Shown piece by piece: positions 8,111 to 18,792 of a stretch of 64,000 nucleotides of DNA. Position 1 is the first letter of the stretch; each line of letters opens with the position of its first letter. Below the pieces are notes generated by a model, which worked only from the letters and a program-made list of their open reading frames with translations, did not search any database and had not been told where the DNA came from. The DNA comes from Sphingomonas soli NBRC 100801 (GTDB lineage Bacteria; Pseudomonadota; Alphaproteobacteria; Sphingomonadales; Sphingomonadaceae). A program made the translations under genes and the position numbers. Location of the stretch: NCBI RefSeq assembly GCF_001591025.1, contig NZ_BCTZ01000020.1, positions 1 through 64,000 of the forward strand. Direction: 5' to 3'.

Positions 8111-8896
8111 ATGGCCGAATTCGCCCTGCCCAAGAACAGCAAGATCCAGAAGAACGGCAAGGAGCATAAAGCCGGCCCCGGCGCCAAGCGCACCAAGACG
8201 TTCAAGATCTATCGCTACGATCCCGATACCGGCGAGAATCCGCGCTACGACAAGTTCGAGATCGATCTCGACGAATGCGGCCCGATGGTCCTCGACGCAC
8301 TCATCAAGATCAAGTCGGAGGTCGATTCGACGCTAACCTTCCGCCGTTCCTGCCGCGAGGGCATCTGCGGATCCTGCTCGATGAACATGGACGGCCGCAA
8401 CGGACTCGCGTGCACCACCGCGATCGAGGATATCAAGGGCGACATCCGCATCACGCCGCTGCCGCACATGGACGTGATCAAGGATCTGGTCCCCGATTTC
8501 ACGCACTTCTACGCGCAGTACAGCTCGATCAAGCCGTGGCTGCAAACCGTCAGCACCACGCCTTCGGGCAAGGAGCGCCTGCAGAGCCCCGAACAGCGCG
8601 AAAAGCTCGACGGCCTCTATGAGTGCATCCTGTGCGCCTGCTGCTCGACCTCGTGCCCAAGCTATTGGTGGAACTCCGACAAGTTCCTGGGCCCCGCGAT
8701 TCTGCTCCAGGCGTATCGCTGGCTCGCCGACAGCCGCGACGAGATGACCGGTGAGCGGCTCGATCAGCTTGAGGATCCCTTCCGCCTCTATCGCTGCCAC
8801 ACGATCATGAACTGCGCGAACGTCTGCCCGAAGGGGCTTAACCCGGCCAAGGCGATCGCCGAGATCAAGAAGATGGAAGCCGGGCGGACGCTTTGA
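8111..8896 (+). CDS. sdhB: Succinate dehydrogenase iron-sulfur subunit
   Basis: This is the 261-aa complex II electron-transfer subunit. The plant-type ferredoxin domain carries the [2Fe-2S] ligands in [16 protein letters not shown] plus a later cysteine (GLACTT). The C-terminal domain has [17 protein letters not shown] and [17 protein letters not shown] for the [4Fe-4S] and [3Fe-4S] clusters. The start is ATG 8111 ([11 protein letters not shown]), preceded by CAAGGACC. Its stop overlaps the TTG start of the thioesterase gene by 4 bases. It is separated from sdhCDA by about 4.5 kb and must either be read through several genes, two of which form a divergent pair, or have its own promoter in 8032-8110. 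Confidence 0.97.
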   Translation: MAEFALPKNSKIQKNGKEHKAGPGAKRTKTFKIYRYDPDTGENPRYDKFEIDLDECGPMVLDALIKIKSEVDSTLTFRRSCREGICGSCSMNMDGRNGLACTTAIEDIKGDIRITPLPHMDVIKDLVPDFTHFYAQYSSIKPWLQTVSTTPSGKERLQSPEQREKLDGLYECILCACCSTSCPSYWWNSDKFLGPAILLQAYRWLADSRDEMTGERLDQLEDPFRLYRCHTIMNCANVCPKGLNPAKAIAEIKKMEAGRTL

Positions 8897-9339
8897 GCGA
8901 CCACCGGTTCGTATTCGAGGACGATCCCGATCTTCCCGGCTGGAAGCGCTGGTCGCTGACCGATCAGACTCGGTTCAATTCGGTCTTCGGCCCGTTGTCG
9001 GTTCTGGTCGAGGATGGCATTGCCCGCGTCCGCTTCTCGCCGCAACATATCCATTCAAACCTGCGCGGCGACGTTCATGGCGGCGCGTTGCTCGCATTCA
9101 TGGACATGGCTTTGTTCGCTGCGGGCCGCAGCTTCGGCGTGCTGACCGCAGGCACTGCCGCGACGCTCGACCTCTCGGCGCAGTTCATAGCGGGTGCGCC
9201 GGTGCCAACCGGGGCGATCGAGGCCCGGATGGAGCTGCTACGCGAGACGCGGCGCTTCCTCTTCATGCGCGGACTGATCGTGCAGGGAGGCGCGACCATC
9301 GCCAACTTCTCCGGCACGGTTCGCAAACCGGCGTCATGA
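8893..9339 (+). CDS. PaaI-like hotdog-fold thioesterase
   Basis: This is a 148-aa hotdog-fold protein. The [16 protein letters not shown] segment (about residues 60-75) is the PaaI/YbdB-type motif: the loop before the central hotdog helix binds the acyl-CoA, with the aspartate in the helix as the likely catalytic acid. [15 protein letters not shown] is the following strand. The start is TTG at 8893, inside the end of sdhB (TTGA overlap), and the stop overlaps the next ATG (ATGA), so sdhB, this gene and the AFG1-like ATPase are translationally coupled. The acyl-CoA substrate is unknown. An internal or second start is unlikely because the overlap spacing is exact. Confidence 0.8.
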   Translation: MSDHRFVFEDDPDLPGWKRWSLTDQTRFNSVFGPLSVLVEDGIARVRFSPQHIHSNLRGDVHGGALLAFMDMALFAAGRSFGVLTAGTAATLDLSAQFIAGAPVPTGAIEARMELLRETRRFLFMRGLIVQGGATIANFSGTVRKPAS

Positions 9340-10448
9340 GCCGGGTTCTCGAACGCTATCGCGAGTTGGTGGCAGCGAATGAGCTGCGCCCCGACGCCGA
9401 ACAGGAAGCAGCGGCGCACCGCCTGAACATCCTTGCGTCACAACTCGAAGCGGTGCCGAAAAAGGGCAGCATCCTGTGGCGCGCGCTGGGCCGGACTCCC
9501 GAATCTCCGCGCGGCGTCTATCTTTGGGGCGGGGTCGGACGCGGCAAATCCATGCTGATGGACCTGCTGTTCGAATGCGTTGAAATCCGCCGGAAGCGCC
9601 GCGTCCATTTCCACGAGTTCATGCTCGAGGTTCACGCCCGCCTCAACGAGGAGCGCAAGAAAAACACCGCCGATCCCGTCATCGCGGTTGCCGCAGCGAT
9701 GGTCGAGGATATCCGCCTGCTCGCCTTTGACGAGATGGTGGTCAACAACGCTGCAGACGCGATGATTCTGTCGCGCCTGTTCACCGAGATGATGCGTCAC
9801 GGTCTGACCATCGTCGCCACATCGAACCGGGTGCCTGGCGATCTCTACAAGGACGGGCTCAACCGAGAGCTCTTCCTGCCCTTCATCGCGCTGATCGAAG
9901 AGCGGATGGACGTGCTGGCTCTGAACGGACCCGTGGATTACCGGCTCGATCGCCTCGGCAGCATGGACACTTGGCTCGTTCCCAACGGCCCGGAAGCGAC
10001 GAATCAGCTTTCCGCCGCTTTCTTCCGGCTGACCGATTACCCGCCCGAAGACCGCGCGCATGTTCCGGCGTGCGACCTTCCCGTTCAGGGCGGCCGCGAG
10101 ATTCATGTGCCGAAATGCCTGAAAGGCGTCGCCGTCTTTTCGTTCAAGCGGCTGTGCGGCGACGCCCGCGGCGCGGCGGACTATCTCGCCATCGCCCGGC
10201 GCTTTCACACGGTGATCGTTGTCGGCATTCCCCGCCTCGGCCCCGAGAACCGAAACGAGGCCGCTCGCTTCGTCACGCTGATCGACGCGCTCTATGAGCA
10301 CAAGGTCAAGCTGCTGGCCGCCGCCGACGCCCAGCCCGAGCACCTCTATGAGAGCGGCGACGGCCGCTTCGAATTTGATCGCACCGTCAGCCGCCTGATG
10401 GAAATGCGCTCCGACGAATATCTGGCGGAAGGACATGGCGAACGCTGA
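9336..10448 (+). CDS. zapE: AFG1/ZapE-family ATPase
   Basis: This is a 370-aa P-loop ATPase of the AFG1/LACE1/ZapE family. Walker A is WGGVGRGKS (residues 64-72) and Walker B is LLAFDEM with Asp132-Glu133. The downstream NAADAMILSRLF and IVATSNRVPGDLY segments (sensor-like) are family signatures, as is HFHEFMLEVH between the Walker motifs. Family members act on membrane protein quality control in mitochondria and on Z-ring stability in E. coli. Its ATG overlaps the thioesterase stop by 4 bases. It is followed by a 170-bp gap that holds the presumed promoter of the mdh operon. Confidence 0.9.
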   Translation: MSRVLERYRELVAANELRPDAEQEAAAHRLNILASQLEAVPKKGSILWRALGRTPESPRGVYLWGGVGRGKSMLMDLLFECVEIRRKRRVHFHEFMLEVHARLNEERKKNTADPVIAVAAAMVEDIRLLAFDEMVVNNAADAMILSRLFTEMMRHGLTIVATSNRVPGDLYKDGLNRELFLPFIALIEERMDVLALNGPVDYRLDRLGSMDTWLVPNGPEATNQLSAAFFRLTDYPPEDRAHVPACDLPVQGGREIHVPKCLKGVAVFSFKRLCGDARGAADYLAIARRFHTVIVVGIPRLGPENRNEAARFVTLIDALYEHKVKLLAAADAQPEHLYESGDGRFEFDRTVSRLMEMRSDEYLAEGHGER

Positions 10449-10481
10449 GCGGGCAATAGGGCACCAATCCCTTTTATTGCT

Positions 10482-10500
10482 TTTGCGAATTATTTGCAAA
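10482..10500. promoter_or_regulatory. 19-bp pseudo-palindrome upstream of mdh (Fur-family-like)
   Basis: This is a 9-1-9 inverted repeat, TTTGCGAAT-T-ATTTGCAAA, with a single mismatched pair. It lies in an AT-rich patch 121 bp upstream of the mdh start. The size and the 1-base centre resemble Fur-family operators, and a TTTGCAAAT-type half-site is similar to alphaproteobacterial Fur/Mur sites as I recall them. The regulator is not identified. Confidence 0.4.
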
Positions 10501-10527
10501 TATAGACGGGCACTTGCATCCTTCTGA

Positions 10528-11583
<1,056 letters not shown>

Positions 11584-11596
11584 GTGAGATGAAATG

Positions 11597-11628
11597 AACC
11601 ACCCCGGCGAAGGCCGGGCCCAGTTGCG
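11597..11628 (+). repeat. Left REP-like inverted repeat of the GIY-YIG unit
   Basis: The arm contains the hairpin CCCGGC-GAAG-GCCGGG (11603-11618), flanked outside by AACCAC and inside by CCCAGTTGCG. It is repeated in inverted orientation at 11943-11975, after the nuclease gene. The core palindrome is shared with the repeat pairs elsewhere in the window. Confidence 0.85.
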
Positions 11629-11639
11629 GAGCGCCCGCG

Positions 11640-11936
11640 TTGGAAGATCAAGGCTTCGTCTATATTATGGCAAGCCGGCGAAACGGGACGATCTATATCG
11701 GCTCGGCGCATGCTCTTCCGAAGCGCGCATGGGAGCATCGCAACGGCGTCGTCGAAGGAATCAAGAAGAAATACGGCTGCAACCTGCTGGTCTGGTACGA
11801 AGCGCATGAAAGCCTCGATGCGGCCAGGCTTCGCGAACGGCAGATGAAGGAATGGAGGCGGGCCTGGAAGATCCGCGAGATCGAAGGCCTCAATCCCGAG
11901 TGGAACGATTTGTACAACGCGGTGGCTCGCCCCTGA
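11640..11936 (+). CDS. Small GIY-YIG endonuclease-domain protein
   Basis: This 98-aa protein consists almost entirely of one GIY-YIG (URI-type, COG2827-like) nuclease domain. FVYIMASRRNGTIYIGSA (residues 6-23) carries the two tyrosine motifs. KRAWEHRNG (28-36) supplies the conserved arginine and histidine, and the conserved glutamate is in LRERQMKEWRRAWK near residue 66. The ending NPEWNDLY is typical of the family. The start is TTG 11640 with GGAG eight bases upstream. It is flanked closely by inverted repeats (11597-11628, 11943-11975) and lies between mdh and sucD, where sucC is often found. Family members are single-domain and their function is largely undefined; the repeats suggest a role in repeat mobility or processing. 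Confidence 0.85.
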   Translation: MEDQGFVYIMASRRNGTIYIGSAHALPKRAWEHRNGVVEGIKKKYGCNLLVWYEAHESLDAARLRERQMKEWRRAWKIREIEGLNPEWNDLYNAVARP

Positions 11937-11942
11937 GCGCAT

Positions 11943-11975
11943 CGCAACTGGGCCCCGGCCTCCGCCGGGGTGGTT
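11943..11975 (-). repeat. Right REP-like inverted repeat of the GIY-YIG unit
   Basis: This is the inverted copy of the left arm, with hairpin CCCCGGC-CTCC-GCCGGGG (11953-11970). It starts 6 bases after the nuclease stop codon and ends 21 bases before the sucD start, so any transcript from mdh into sucD carries both hairpins. Confidence 0.85.
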
Positions 11976-11996
11976 GCTAAAGGAACGGGAACGAGA

Positions 11997-12881
<885 letters not shown>

Positions 12882-12898
12882 CCCCAATTATCTATAGC

Positions 12899-12961
12899 CG
12901 TGGTCCCGGCGAGAGCCGGGATGATACGCGGCAGATACCCCGGCCCTTCTCCGGGGTGACG
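12899..12961. repeat. REPIN-like paired palindrome, sucD-sucA gap
   Basis: Two hairpins face each other: TCCCGGC-GAGA-GCCGGGA (12904-12921) and ACCCCGG-N7-CCGGGGT (12937-12957). The unit begins CGTGG and ends TGACG, a degenerate form of the CGTCA/TGACG ends seen in the longer copies. It ends 14 bases before the sucA start, so it may affect sucA translation. Confidence 0.8.
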
Positions 12962-12974
12962 AAGGAAGAACGTG

Positions 12975-15905
12975 ATGGGCTATGAGGGCCTCGACTTTGA
13001 CGACATCGCCGGCGGCGTAAGCCCCGCCTTCGTCGAGACGCTGTACAAGCGCTACAAGGCCGATCCGGGCTCCATTGAGGCCGGTTGGCGAACCTGGTTC
13101 GAGGGTCTCGAAAATACGGCGCAGGGCCCGAGCTGGAAGCAGGCCAACTGGCCGTTGACGGAAACGGACGCGCTCACGGCCGCGCTCGATCCCACGCAGA
13201 TGGAGCCTGCGCCGAAGCCCGCAAAGGGCGGCGCGCCCGCACCTGCGGCCAAGGCCGCGGTTTCCGAAGCCGATATCGCAAAGGCGGCCGGCGATTCGAT
13301 CCGTGCGATGCTGCTGATCCGCACGTATCGCGTGCGCGGGCATCTTGCCGCCAATCTCGATCCGCTGGGCCTGGCCCGGCAGGACCTGCCCGAGGATCTC
13401 AAGACCGAGTATCACGGCTTCACCGACGATCAGATCGATACGCCGATCTATTTGGGCGGCGTGCTTGGTCTGCAATGGGGCACTGTCCGCGAGATCGTCG
13501 ACATCCTTCGCCGCAATTACTGCGGCAATGTCGGCCTCGAATATATGCACATTGCGGACGTCGAGGAGCGCCGCTTCCTCCAGGACCGGATGGAAGGCAA
13601 GGACAAGGCGATCACCTTCACCGCCGATGGCAAGAAGGCGATTCTGTCCAAGGTGATCGAGGCGGAGCAGTGGGAACGCTTCTGCGCCAAGAAATATGTC
13701 GGCACCAAGCGCTTTGGCCTCGATGGCGGCGAAGCGATGATCCCGGCGATGGAAGCGATCATCAAATATGGCGGCCAGCAGGGCGTCCGCGAGATCGTGT
13801 ATGGCATGGCCCATCGCGGCCGCCTGAACATGCTCGCCAACGTCATGTCAAAGCCGTTCCGCGTTATCTTCCACGAATTTGGCGGCGGTTCGTCCAACCC
13901 CGATGACGTGGCCGGTTCGGGCGACGTGAAATATCACCTCGGCACCAGCACGGACCGCGAGTTTGACGGCGTCAACGTCCATATGTCGCTGGTCGCAAAT
14001 CCGTCGCACCTCGAAGCCGCCGACCCGGTCGTGCTCGGCAAGGTGCGCGCGCTGCAGACCGTCCGCGGCGATCTGGAGAAGCACGAGCAGGTACTGCCGG
14101 TGCTGATCCATGGCGACGCGGCCTTTGCGGGCCAGGGCATCGTCTGGGAATGCCTCGGTTTCTCGGGCATCCGCGGCTATAATACCGGCGGCTGCATCCA
14201 CTTCGTCATCAATAACCAGATCGGCTTCACCACCAGCCCGCAATTCGCGCGCTCCTCGCCCTATCCGAGCGACGTGGCGAAGGGCGTGATGGCGCCGATC
14301 CTGCACGTCAATGGCGACGATCCCGAAGCCGTCACCTTCGCCTGCAAGGTCGCGATCGAATATCGCCAGACCTTCAAGCGCGACATTGTGATCGACATGT
14401 GGTGCTATCGCCGCAACGGCCATAACGAAGGCGACGAGCCGAGCTTCACCCAGCCGCTGATGTACGCCAAGATCAAAAACCATCCCGGCGTCAGCGAAGT
14501 CTATGCCCAGCGCCTGATCGCGCAGGGTGTGATCGACGATGGCTTTGCCGCCCAGAAGGTCGCCCAGTTCACCGAGCTGCTCGAAGGCGAGTTCGAAGCG
14601 GGCAAATCCTATCTGGCAAACAAGGCGGACTGGTTCGCCGGCCGCTGGTCGGGCCTGAGCGCTCCCGGCGACGCCGAAAGCGCCCGCCGCAGCGTCGAGA
14701 CCGGGATCGAGAAGAAATTGTTCGACAGCCTCGGTCGCACCCTCACCGAGGTTCCGGGCGATCTGGCGATCCACAAGACGCTGGGGCGCGTGCTCGATGC
14801 GAAGCGCGAGATGTTCAAGTCGGGCACGAATTTCGACTGGGCGACCGGCGAGGCGCTGGCCTTCGGCTCGCTGCTCTCGGAAGGCTATGGCGTCCGCCTG
14901 TCGGGCCAGGATTCGGGCCGCGGCACGTTCAGCCAGCGCCACGCCGTCTGGATCGATCAGATGGACGAGCACAGGTACGTACCGCTCCAGACGATCCCGC
15001 ACGGCAATTTCGAAGTGCTCGATTCGCCGCTTTCCGAATATGGCGTGCTCGGCTTCGAGTATGGCTATGCCGGCGCCGACCCCAAGACGCTGGTGCTTTG
15101 GGAAGCGCAGTTCGGCGATTTCGCCAATGGCGCGCAGATCATGATCGATCAGTTCGTCGCCTCGGGCGAGGCCAAGTGGCTGCGCGCCAACGGGCTCGTG
15201 ATGCTGCTGCCGCATGGCTATGAAGGCCAGGGGCCCGAACATAGCTCGGCCCGCCCGGAGCGCTTCCTCCAGCTCTGCGCGCAGGACAATATGCAGGTGG
15301 TCAACATCACGACCCCGGCGAATTATTTCCACCTTCTGCGTCGCCAGATGCACCGCAATTTCCGTAAACCGCTGGTGCAAATGACGCCGAAGTCGCTGCT
15401 CCGCCACAAGATGGCGGTGAGCACGGCTGCGGAGTTCCAAGGCGACAGCCAGTTCCGCCGTATCCTCTCCGATCCCTCGGCCCCCGCCGACAAGGACGTG
15501 AAGCGCCTGGTGCTCTGCACCGGCAAGGTCGCCTATGACCTGATCGAGGCGCGCGACGCGGCGGGCGACAAGAACACCGCGATCGTCCGCATCGAGCAGC
15601 TCTATCCCTTCCCGGGCGACCCGCTGACGGTCCGCCTCAAGCGCATGACCAATGTGGAAGAAGTGGTCTGGGCGCAGGAGGAACCGAAGAACAATGGCTA
15701 TTGGTTCTTCGTCGAATCGCTGATCGAACAGTGCCTGATCGATGCCGATGTCGCGCCGAAGCGTCCGCGCTATGCCGGCCGCGCCGCCGCCGCATCGCCC
15801 GCAACGGGCCTGATGAAGCGCCACCAGATGGAACAGGCCGCGCTCGTCGCCGACGCGCTCGGCCATAATGTCCGCGAAGAAATCCGCCGTACTCGGAAGG
15901 CCTGA
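12975..15905 (+). CDS. sucA: 2-Oxoglutarate dehydrogenase E1 component
   Basis: This 976-aa thiamine-diphosphate-dependent E1 decarboxylates 2-oxoglutarate for transfer to SucB. The N-terminus [20 protein letters not shown] is typical of the E1o N-terminal segment. [14 protein letters not shown] is a conserved active-site motif, and [17 protein letters not shown] leads into the ThDP/Mg site, followed by NNQIGFTT. The pyrimidine-binding half shows [15 protein letters not shown] and [20 protein letters not shown]. Start choice: ATG 12975 follows GAAGGAAGAAC; a GTG at 12972 directly before it is an alternative. The stop is 2 bases from the sucB start. The gap upstream holds a paired palindrome. 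Confidence 0.97.
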   Translation: MGYEGLDFDDIAGGVSPAFVETLYKRYKADPGSIEAGWRTWFEGLENTAQGPSWKQANWPLTETDALTAALDPTQMEPAPKPAKGGAPAPAAKAAVSEADIAKAAGDSIRAMLLIRTYRVRGHLAANLDPLGLARQDLPEDLKTEYHGFTDDQIDTPIYLGGVLGLQWGTVREIVDILRRNYCGNVGLEYMHIADVEERRFLQDRMEGKDKAITFTADGKKAILSKVIEAEQWERFCAKKYVGTKRFGLDGGEAMIPAMEAIIKYGGQQGVREIVYGMAHRGRLNMLANVMSKPFRVIFHEFGGGSSNPDDVAGSGDVKYHLGTSTDREFDGVNVHMSLVANPSHLEAADPVVLGKVRALQTVRGDLEKHEQVLPVLIHGDAAFAGQGIVWECLGFSGIRGYNTGGCIHFVINNQIGFTTSPQFARSSPYPSDVAKGVMAPILHVNGDDPEAVTFACKVAIEYRQTFKRDIVIDMWCYRRNGHNEGDEPSFTQPLMYAKIKNHPGVSEVYAQRLIAQGVIDDGFAAQKVAQFTELLEGEFEAGKSYLANKADWFAGRWSGLSAPGDAESARRSVETGIEKKLFDSLGRTLTEVPGDLAIHKTLGRVLDAKREMFKSGTNFDWATGEALAFGSLLSEGYGVRLSGQDSGRGTFSQRHAVWIDQMDEHRYVPLQTIPHGNFEVLDSPLSEYGVLGFEYGYAGADPKTLVLWEAQFGDFANGAQIMIDQFVASGEAKWLRANGLVMLLPHGYEGQGPEHSSARPERFLQLCAQDNMQVVNITTPANYFHLLRRQMHRNFRKPLVQMTPKSLLRHKMAVSTAAEFQGDSQFRRILSDPSAPADKDVKRLVLCTGKVAYDLIEARDAAGDKNTAIVRIEQLYPFPGDPLTVRLKRMTNVEEVVWAQEEPKNNGYWFFVESLIEQCLIDADVAPKRPRYAGRAAAASPATGLMKRHQMEQAALVADALGHNVREEIRRTRKA

Positions 15906-15907
15906 AA

Positions 15908-17131
15908 ATGAGCGACGTAACCGTGCCCGTGCTGGGCGAATCGATCACCGAAGCGACGCTGGGCGAATGGCTCAAGCAGCCGGGCGATCCCGTGAAGGCC
16001 GATGAGCCGATCGCCTCGCTCGAAACCGACAAGGTTTCGGTCGAGGTCCCCTCCCCCGTCGCGGGCGTGATGGGCGATCATCTGGTCCAGGTCGGCGACA
16101 CCGTCTCGGTCGGCGCCGTGATCGCTACGGTCACAGAGGGCGCGGCCGCTGCTGCCCCTGCCTCCGCTCCAGCTGCGCCTGCGCCCGCCACGGACGGCAC
16201 GCAAACCGGCCCGGGCGAACAGGTTCGCGAAGTCGAGGCTGCCGCGCTTTCGCCGTCGGTGCGCCGCGCCGTGCTGGAGCATGGCGTCGATCCCGCGACC
16301 GTGCAGGGCACCGGCAAGGACGGCCGCATCACCAAGGAAGACGTGGTCGCCGCCGCCAGCAGCAAGCCGGCTGCCCCCGCGCCGGCACCTGCACCCGCCG
16401 CATCGCCCGTCCCCGCCTCCACGGCCGGTGGCCGCAAGGAAGAGCGCGTGCGTATGACGCGCCTGCGCCAGACCATCGCGACCCGCCTCAAGGATGCGCA
16501 GAACACCGCCGCGCTCCTCACCACCTTCAACGATGTCGACATGACCGCGGTCATGGAAGCGCGCGCCAAGTACAAGGATCTGTTCGAGAAGAAGCACGGC
16601 GTCCGCCTCGGCTTCATGGGCTTCTTCGTGAAGGCCGCCGTAATGGCGCTCAAAGACATCCCCGCCGTCAATGCTAGCATCGAAGGCGACGAGATCGTCT
16701 ATCACGATTACGCCGATATCTCGGTCGCGGTCTCAGCACCGCAGGGTCTCGTCGTCCCGGTCATCCGCGACGCGCAGGACCTCTCGGTCGCCGGCATCGA
16801 AAAGACGATCGGCGATTTCGGCAAGCGCGCCAAGGAAGGCACGCTCAAGATGGACGAGATGAAGGGCGGCACCTTCACCATCTCGAACGGCGGCGTGTTC
16901 GGCTCGCTGATGTCGACTCCGATCATCAATCCGCCCCAGTCGGCAGTGCTCGGCCTGCATCGCATCGAGGAACGCCCGGTCGTCCGCGACGGCCAGATCG
17001 TGATCCGCCCGATGATGTACCTGGCACTCAGCTACGACCACCGCCTGATCGACGGCCGGGAAGCGGTCACCTTCCTCGTCGCGCTAAAGAACGCGATCGA
17101 AGACCCGACCCGTCTGCTGATCGACCTGTGA
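15908..17131 (+). CDS. sucB: Dihydrolipoamide succinyltransferase (E2)
   Basis: This is the 407-aa E2 core of the 2-oxoglutarate dehydrogenase complex. The lipoyl domain (1-75) has the lipoylated Lys42 in ETDKVSVE. Alanine/proline linkers at about 78-98 and 150-172 flank the peripheral-subunit binding domain ([18 protein letters not shown], about 113-145). The catalytic acyltransferase domain ends with [13 protein letters not shown], giving His378 and Asp382. The start lies 2 bases after the sucA stop. It is separated from lpd by 103 bp that contain a paired palindrome. Confidence 0.97.
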   Translation: MSDVTVPVLGESITEATLGEWLKQPGDPVKADEPIASLETDKVSVEVPSPVAGVMGDHLVQVGDTVSVGAVIATVTEGAAAAAPASAPAAPAPATDGTQTGPGEQVREVEAAALSPSVRRAVLEHGVDPATVQGTGKDGRITKEDVVAAASSKPAAPAPAPAPAASPVPASTAGGRKEERVRMTRLRQTIATRLKDAQNTAALLTTFNDVDMTAVMEARAKYKDLFEKKHGVRLGFMGFFVKAAVMALKDIPAVNASIEGDEIVYHDYADISVAVSAPQGLVVPVIRDAQDLSVAGIEKTIGDFGKRAKEGTLKMDEMKGGTFTISNGGVFGSLMSTPIINPPQSAVLGLHRIEERPVVRDGQIVIRPMMYLALSYDHRLIDGREAVTFLVALKNAIEDPTRLLIDL

Positions 17132-17138
17132 TTTAACC

Positions 17139-17221
17139 CGTCACCCCAGCGAAAGCTGGGGTCTCGCGCGGCACACGAGCGTTTTCCGCCGCATGAGATG
17201 CCAGCTTTTGCTGGCATGACG
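17139..17221. repeat. REPIN-like paired palindrome, sucB-lpd gap
   Basis: This is an 83-bp unit with terminal CGTCA and TGACG. Hairpin 1 is ACCCCAGC-GAAA-GCTGGGGT (17143-17162); hairpin 2 is ATGCCAGC-TTTT-GCTGGCAT (17198-17217). Both stems differ from the commoner CCCGGC core but remain perfect, so pairing is conserved while sequence changes. It ends 13 bases before the lpd ATG. Confidence 0.85.
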
Positions 17222-17234
17222 TTGGAGAAGAAAA

Positions 17235-18635
17235 ATGGCTGAATACGACTTCGACGTCCTGGTGATCGGTGCCGGCCCCGGCGGCTATGTCGCCGCGATC
17301 CGCGCGGCGCAGCTCGGGCTCAAGACCGCCTGTGCGGAATCGCGCGAGACGCTGGGCGGCACCTGCCTCAACGTTGGCTGCATCCCGTCCAAGGCGCTGC
17401 TCCACGCTTCCGAGCTGTTCGAGGAAGCCGCCAGCGGCAAGCTCGCCAAGCTGGGCGTCAAGACTGCCGGCGTCGAGCTCGATCTCGAAGCGATGCAGGG
17501 CCAGCGCAAGGACGCGGTCAAGGGCCTGACCGGCGGCATCGAGTTCCTGTTCAAGAAGAACAAGGTCGAGTGGCTGAAGGGCCGCGCGTCATTCACCGGC
17601 AAGGACACCGTCGAAGTCGCCGGCCGCACCGTGCGGGCGAAGAACATCGTCATCGCCACCGGCTCGTCGGTCACCCCGCTGCCGGGCGTCGAGGTCGATA
17701 ATGACAAGCAGGTGATCGTCGATTCGACCGGCGCGCTCGAGCTCAACAAGGTCCCCGGCCACCTCGTCGTGATCGGCGGCGGCGTGATCGGGCTCGAGCT
17801 CGGCTCGGTCTGGCGCCGTGTCGGCGCCAAGGTCACCGTGGTCGAATATCTCGATCAATTGCTCCCCGGCATGGACGGCGACATCCGCAAGGAAGCGAGC
17901 CGCCTGTTCAAGAAGCAGGGCATGGAATTGAAGCTCGGCACCAAGGTGACCGGTGCCACCGTCAACGGCGGCAAGGCCACCCTGACGCTCGAGCCCGCCA
18001 AGGGCGGTGCTGCGGAAACCCTTGAGGCAGACGCCGTGCTCGTCTCGATCGGCCGCCGTCCCAACACCGATGGCCTCAACCTCGAAGCCGCCGGCCTGAC
18101 CACCAACCAGCGTGGCCAGATCGAGATCGATCACAGCTTCAAGACCGCCACGCCGGGCATCTGGGCGATCGGCGACGTCGTCCCCGGCCCGATGCTCGCG
18201 CACAAGGCCGAGGATGAGGGCATCGCGGTGGCAGAGAACATCGCCGGCCTCACCGGCATCGTGAACCACGATGTCATCCCGAGCGTCGTCTATACCTGGC
18301 CAGAAATCGCCGGCGTCGGGCTGACCGAAGAGCAGGCCAGGGAACGCGGCGAGGTCAAGGTCGGCAAGTTCCCGATGGCTGCCAACAGCCGCGCCAAAAC
18401 CAACCACGAGCCCGATGGCTGGGTGAAGGTGATTGCCGACGCCAAGACCGATCGTGTGCTCGGCGCCTGGATGATCGCCGTGCCCGCCGGCACGATGATC
18501 GCGCAGGTCGCACAGGCGATGGAATTCGGCGCGACCAGCGAAGACATCGCCTATACCTGCCACGCGCATCCGACGCACAGCGAGGCGATCAAGGAAGCCT
18601 CGATGGCGGTTCTCGGGAAACCCATCCACGTCTAG
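17235..18635 (+). CDS. lpd: Dihydrolipoamide dehydrogenase (E3)
   Basis: This 466-aa flavoprotein reoxidises the lipoyl groups of SucB. The FAD motif GAGPGGYVAA is at residues 12-21. The redox disulfide is Cys44/Cys49 in GGTCLNVGCIPSK. The NAD-binding fold GGGVIGLELG and the second FAD motif (WAIGDVVPGPMLAHKAEDEG) are intact. The C-terminal HAHPTHSEAIKEA carries the catalytic histidine-glutamate pair. The start is ATG 17235, after GTTGGAGAAGAAAA. It is the last gene of the mdh-suc block and is followed at once by another paired palindrome. Confidence 0.97.
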   Translation: MAEYDFDVLVIGAGPGGYVAAIRAAQLGLKTACAESRETLGGTCLNVGCIPSKALLHASELFEEAASGKLAKLGVKTAGVELDLEAMQGQRKDAVKGLTGGIEFLFKKNKVEWLKGRASFTGKDTVEVAGRTVRAKNIVIATGSSVTPLPGVEVDNDKQVIVDSTGALELNKVPGHLVVIGGGVIGLELGSVWRRVGAKVTVVEYLDQLLPGMDGDIRKEASRLFKKQGMELKLGTKVTGATVNGGKATLTLEPAKGGAAETLEADAVLVSIGRRPNTDGLNLEAAGLTTNQRGQIEIDHSFKTATPGIWAIGDVVPGPMLAHKAEDEGIAVAENIAGLTGIVNHDVIPSVVYTWPEIAGVGLTEEQARERGEVKVGKFPMAANSRAKTNHEPDGWVKVIADAKTDRVLGAWMIAVPAGTMIAQVAQAMEFGATSEDIAYTCHAHPTHSEAIKEASMAVLGKPIHV

Positions 18636-18642
18636 TTCGTCC

Positions 18643-18725
18643 CGTCATCCGGGCGAAAGCCCGGATCTCAGGCATTTCGGAGCGGGACGGAGCCGCATGA
18701 AGTCCCGGTTTTCGCCGGGATGACG
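18643..18725. repeat. REPIN-like paired palindrome after lpd
   Basis: This is an 83-bp unit with CGTCA/TGACG ends. Hairpin 1 is ATCCGGGC-GAAA-GCCCGGAT (18647-18666); hairpin 2 is TCCCGG-N6-CCGGGA (18703-18720). The spacer resembles the groES-groEL copy (CTCAGGC after hairpin 1, GAGCCGCA before hairpin 2). It may also act as a 3' barrier for the suc transcript. Confidence 0.85.
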
Positions 18726-18759
18726 GCTGAGCCGCGATCGTTGCCCGGCTCTTCCATGC

Positions 18760-18777
18760 GTGTTATGCATATAACAC
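18760..18777. promoter_or_regulatory. Palindromic operator candidate upstream of serine hydrolase
   Basis: This is a perfect inverted repeat, GTGTTAT-GCAT-ATAACAC, ending 15 bases before the ATG at 18793. The AT-rich palindrome overlaps any plausible -10 region, so a repressor bound here would block transcription. The style resembles GntR or PadR sites; no such regulator is adjacent. Confidence 0.5.
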
Positions 18778-18792
18778 ACAGGGAGAGATAAC

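Larger units (their letters stand above)
11597..11975 (+). mobile_element. GIY-YIG nuclease gene bounded by inverted REP-like repeats
   Basis: This 379-bp unit consists of the GIY-YIG reading frame with near-identical inverted terminal repeats at 11597-11628 and 11943-11975. The arms agree at 31 of 33 positions: one substitution and one single-base gap. It sits cleanly between mdh and sucD. No target-site duplication is obvious, so movement as a unit is inferred from structure only. Confidence 0.5.

Noticed and set aside
13848..15866. A 672-codon open frame antisense to sucA
   Set aside because: It is a by-product of strong third-position GC in sucA. The sense protein is a full-length E1 with all motifs, and the antisense product has no recognisable domain.
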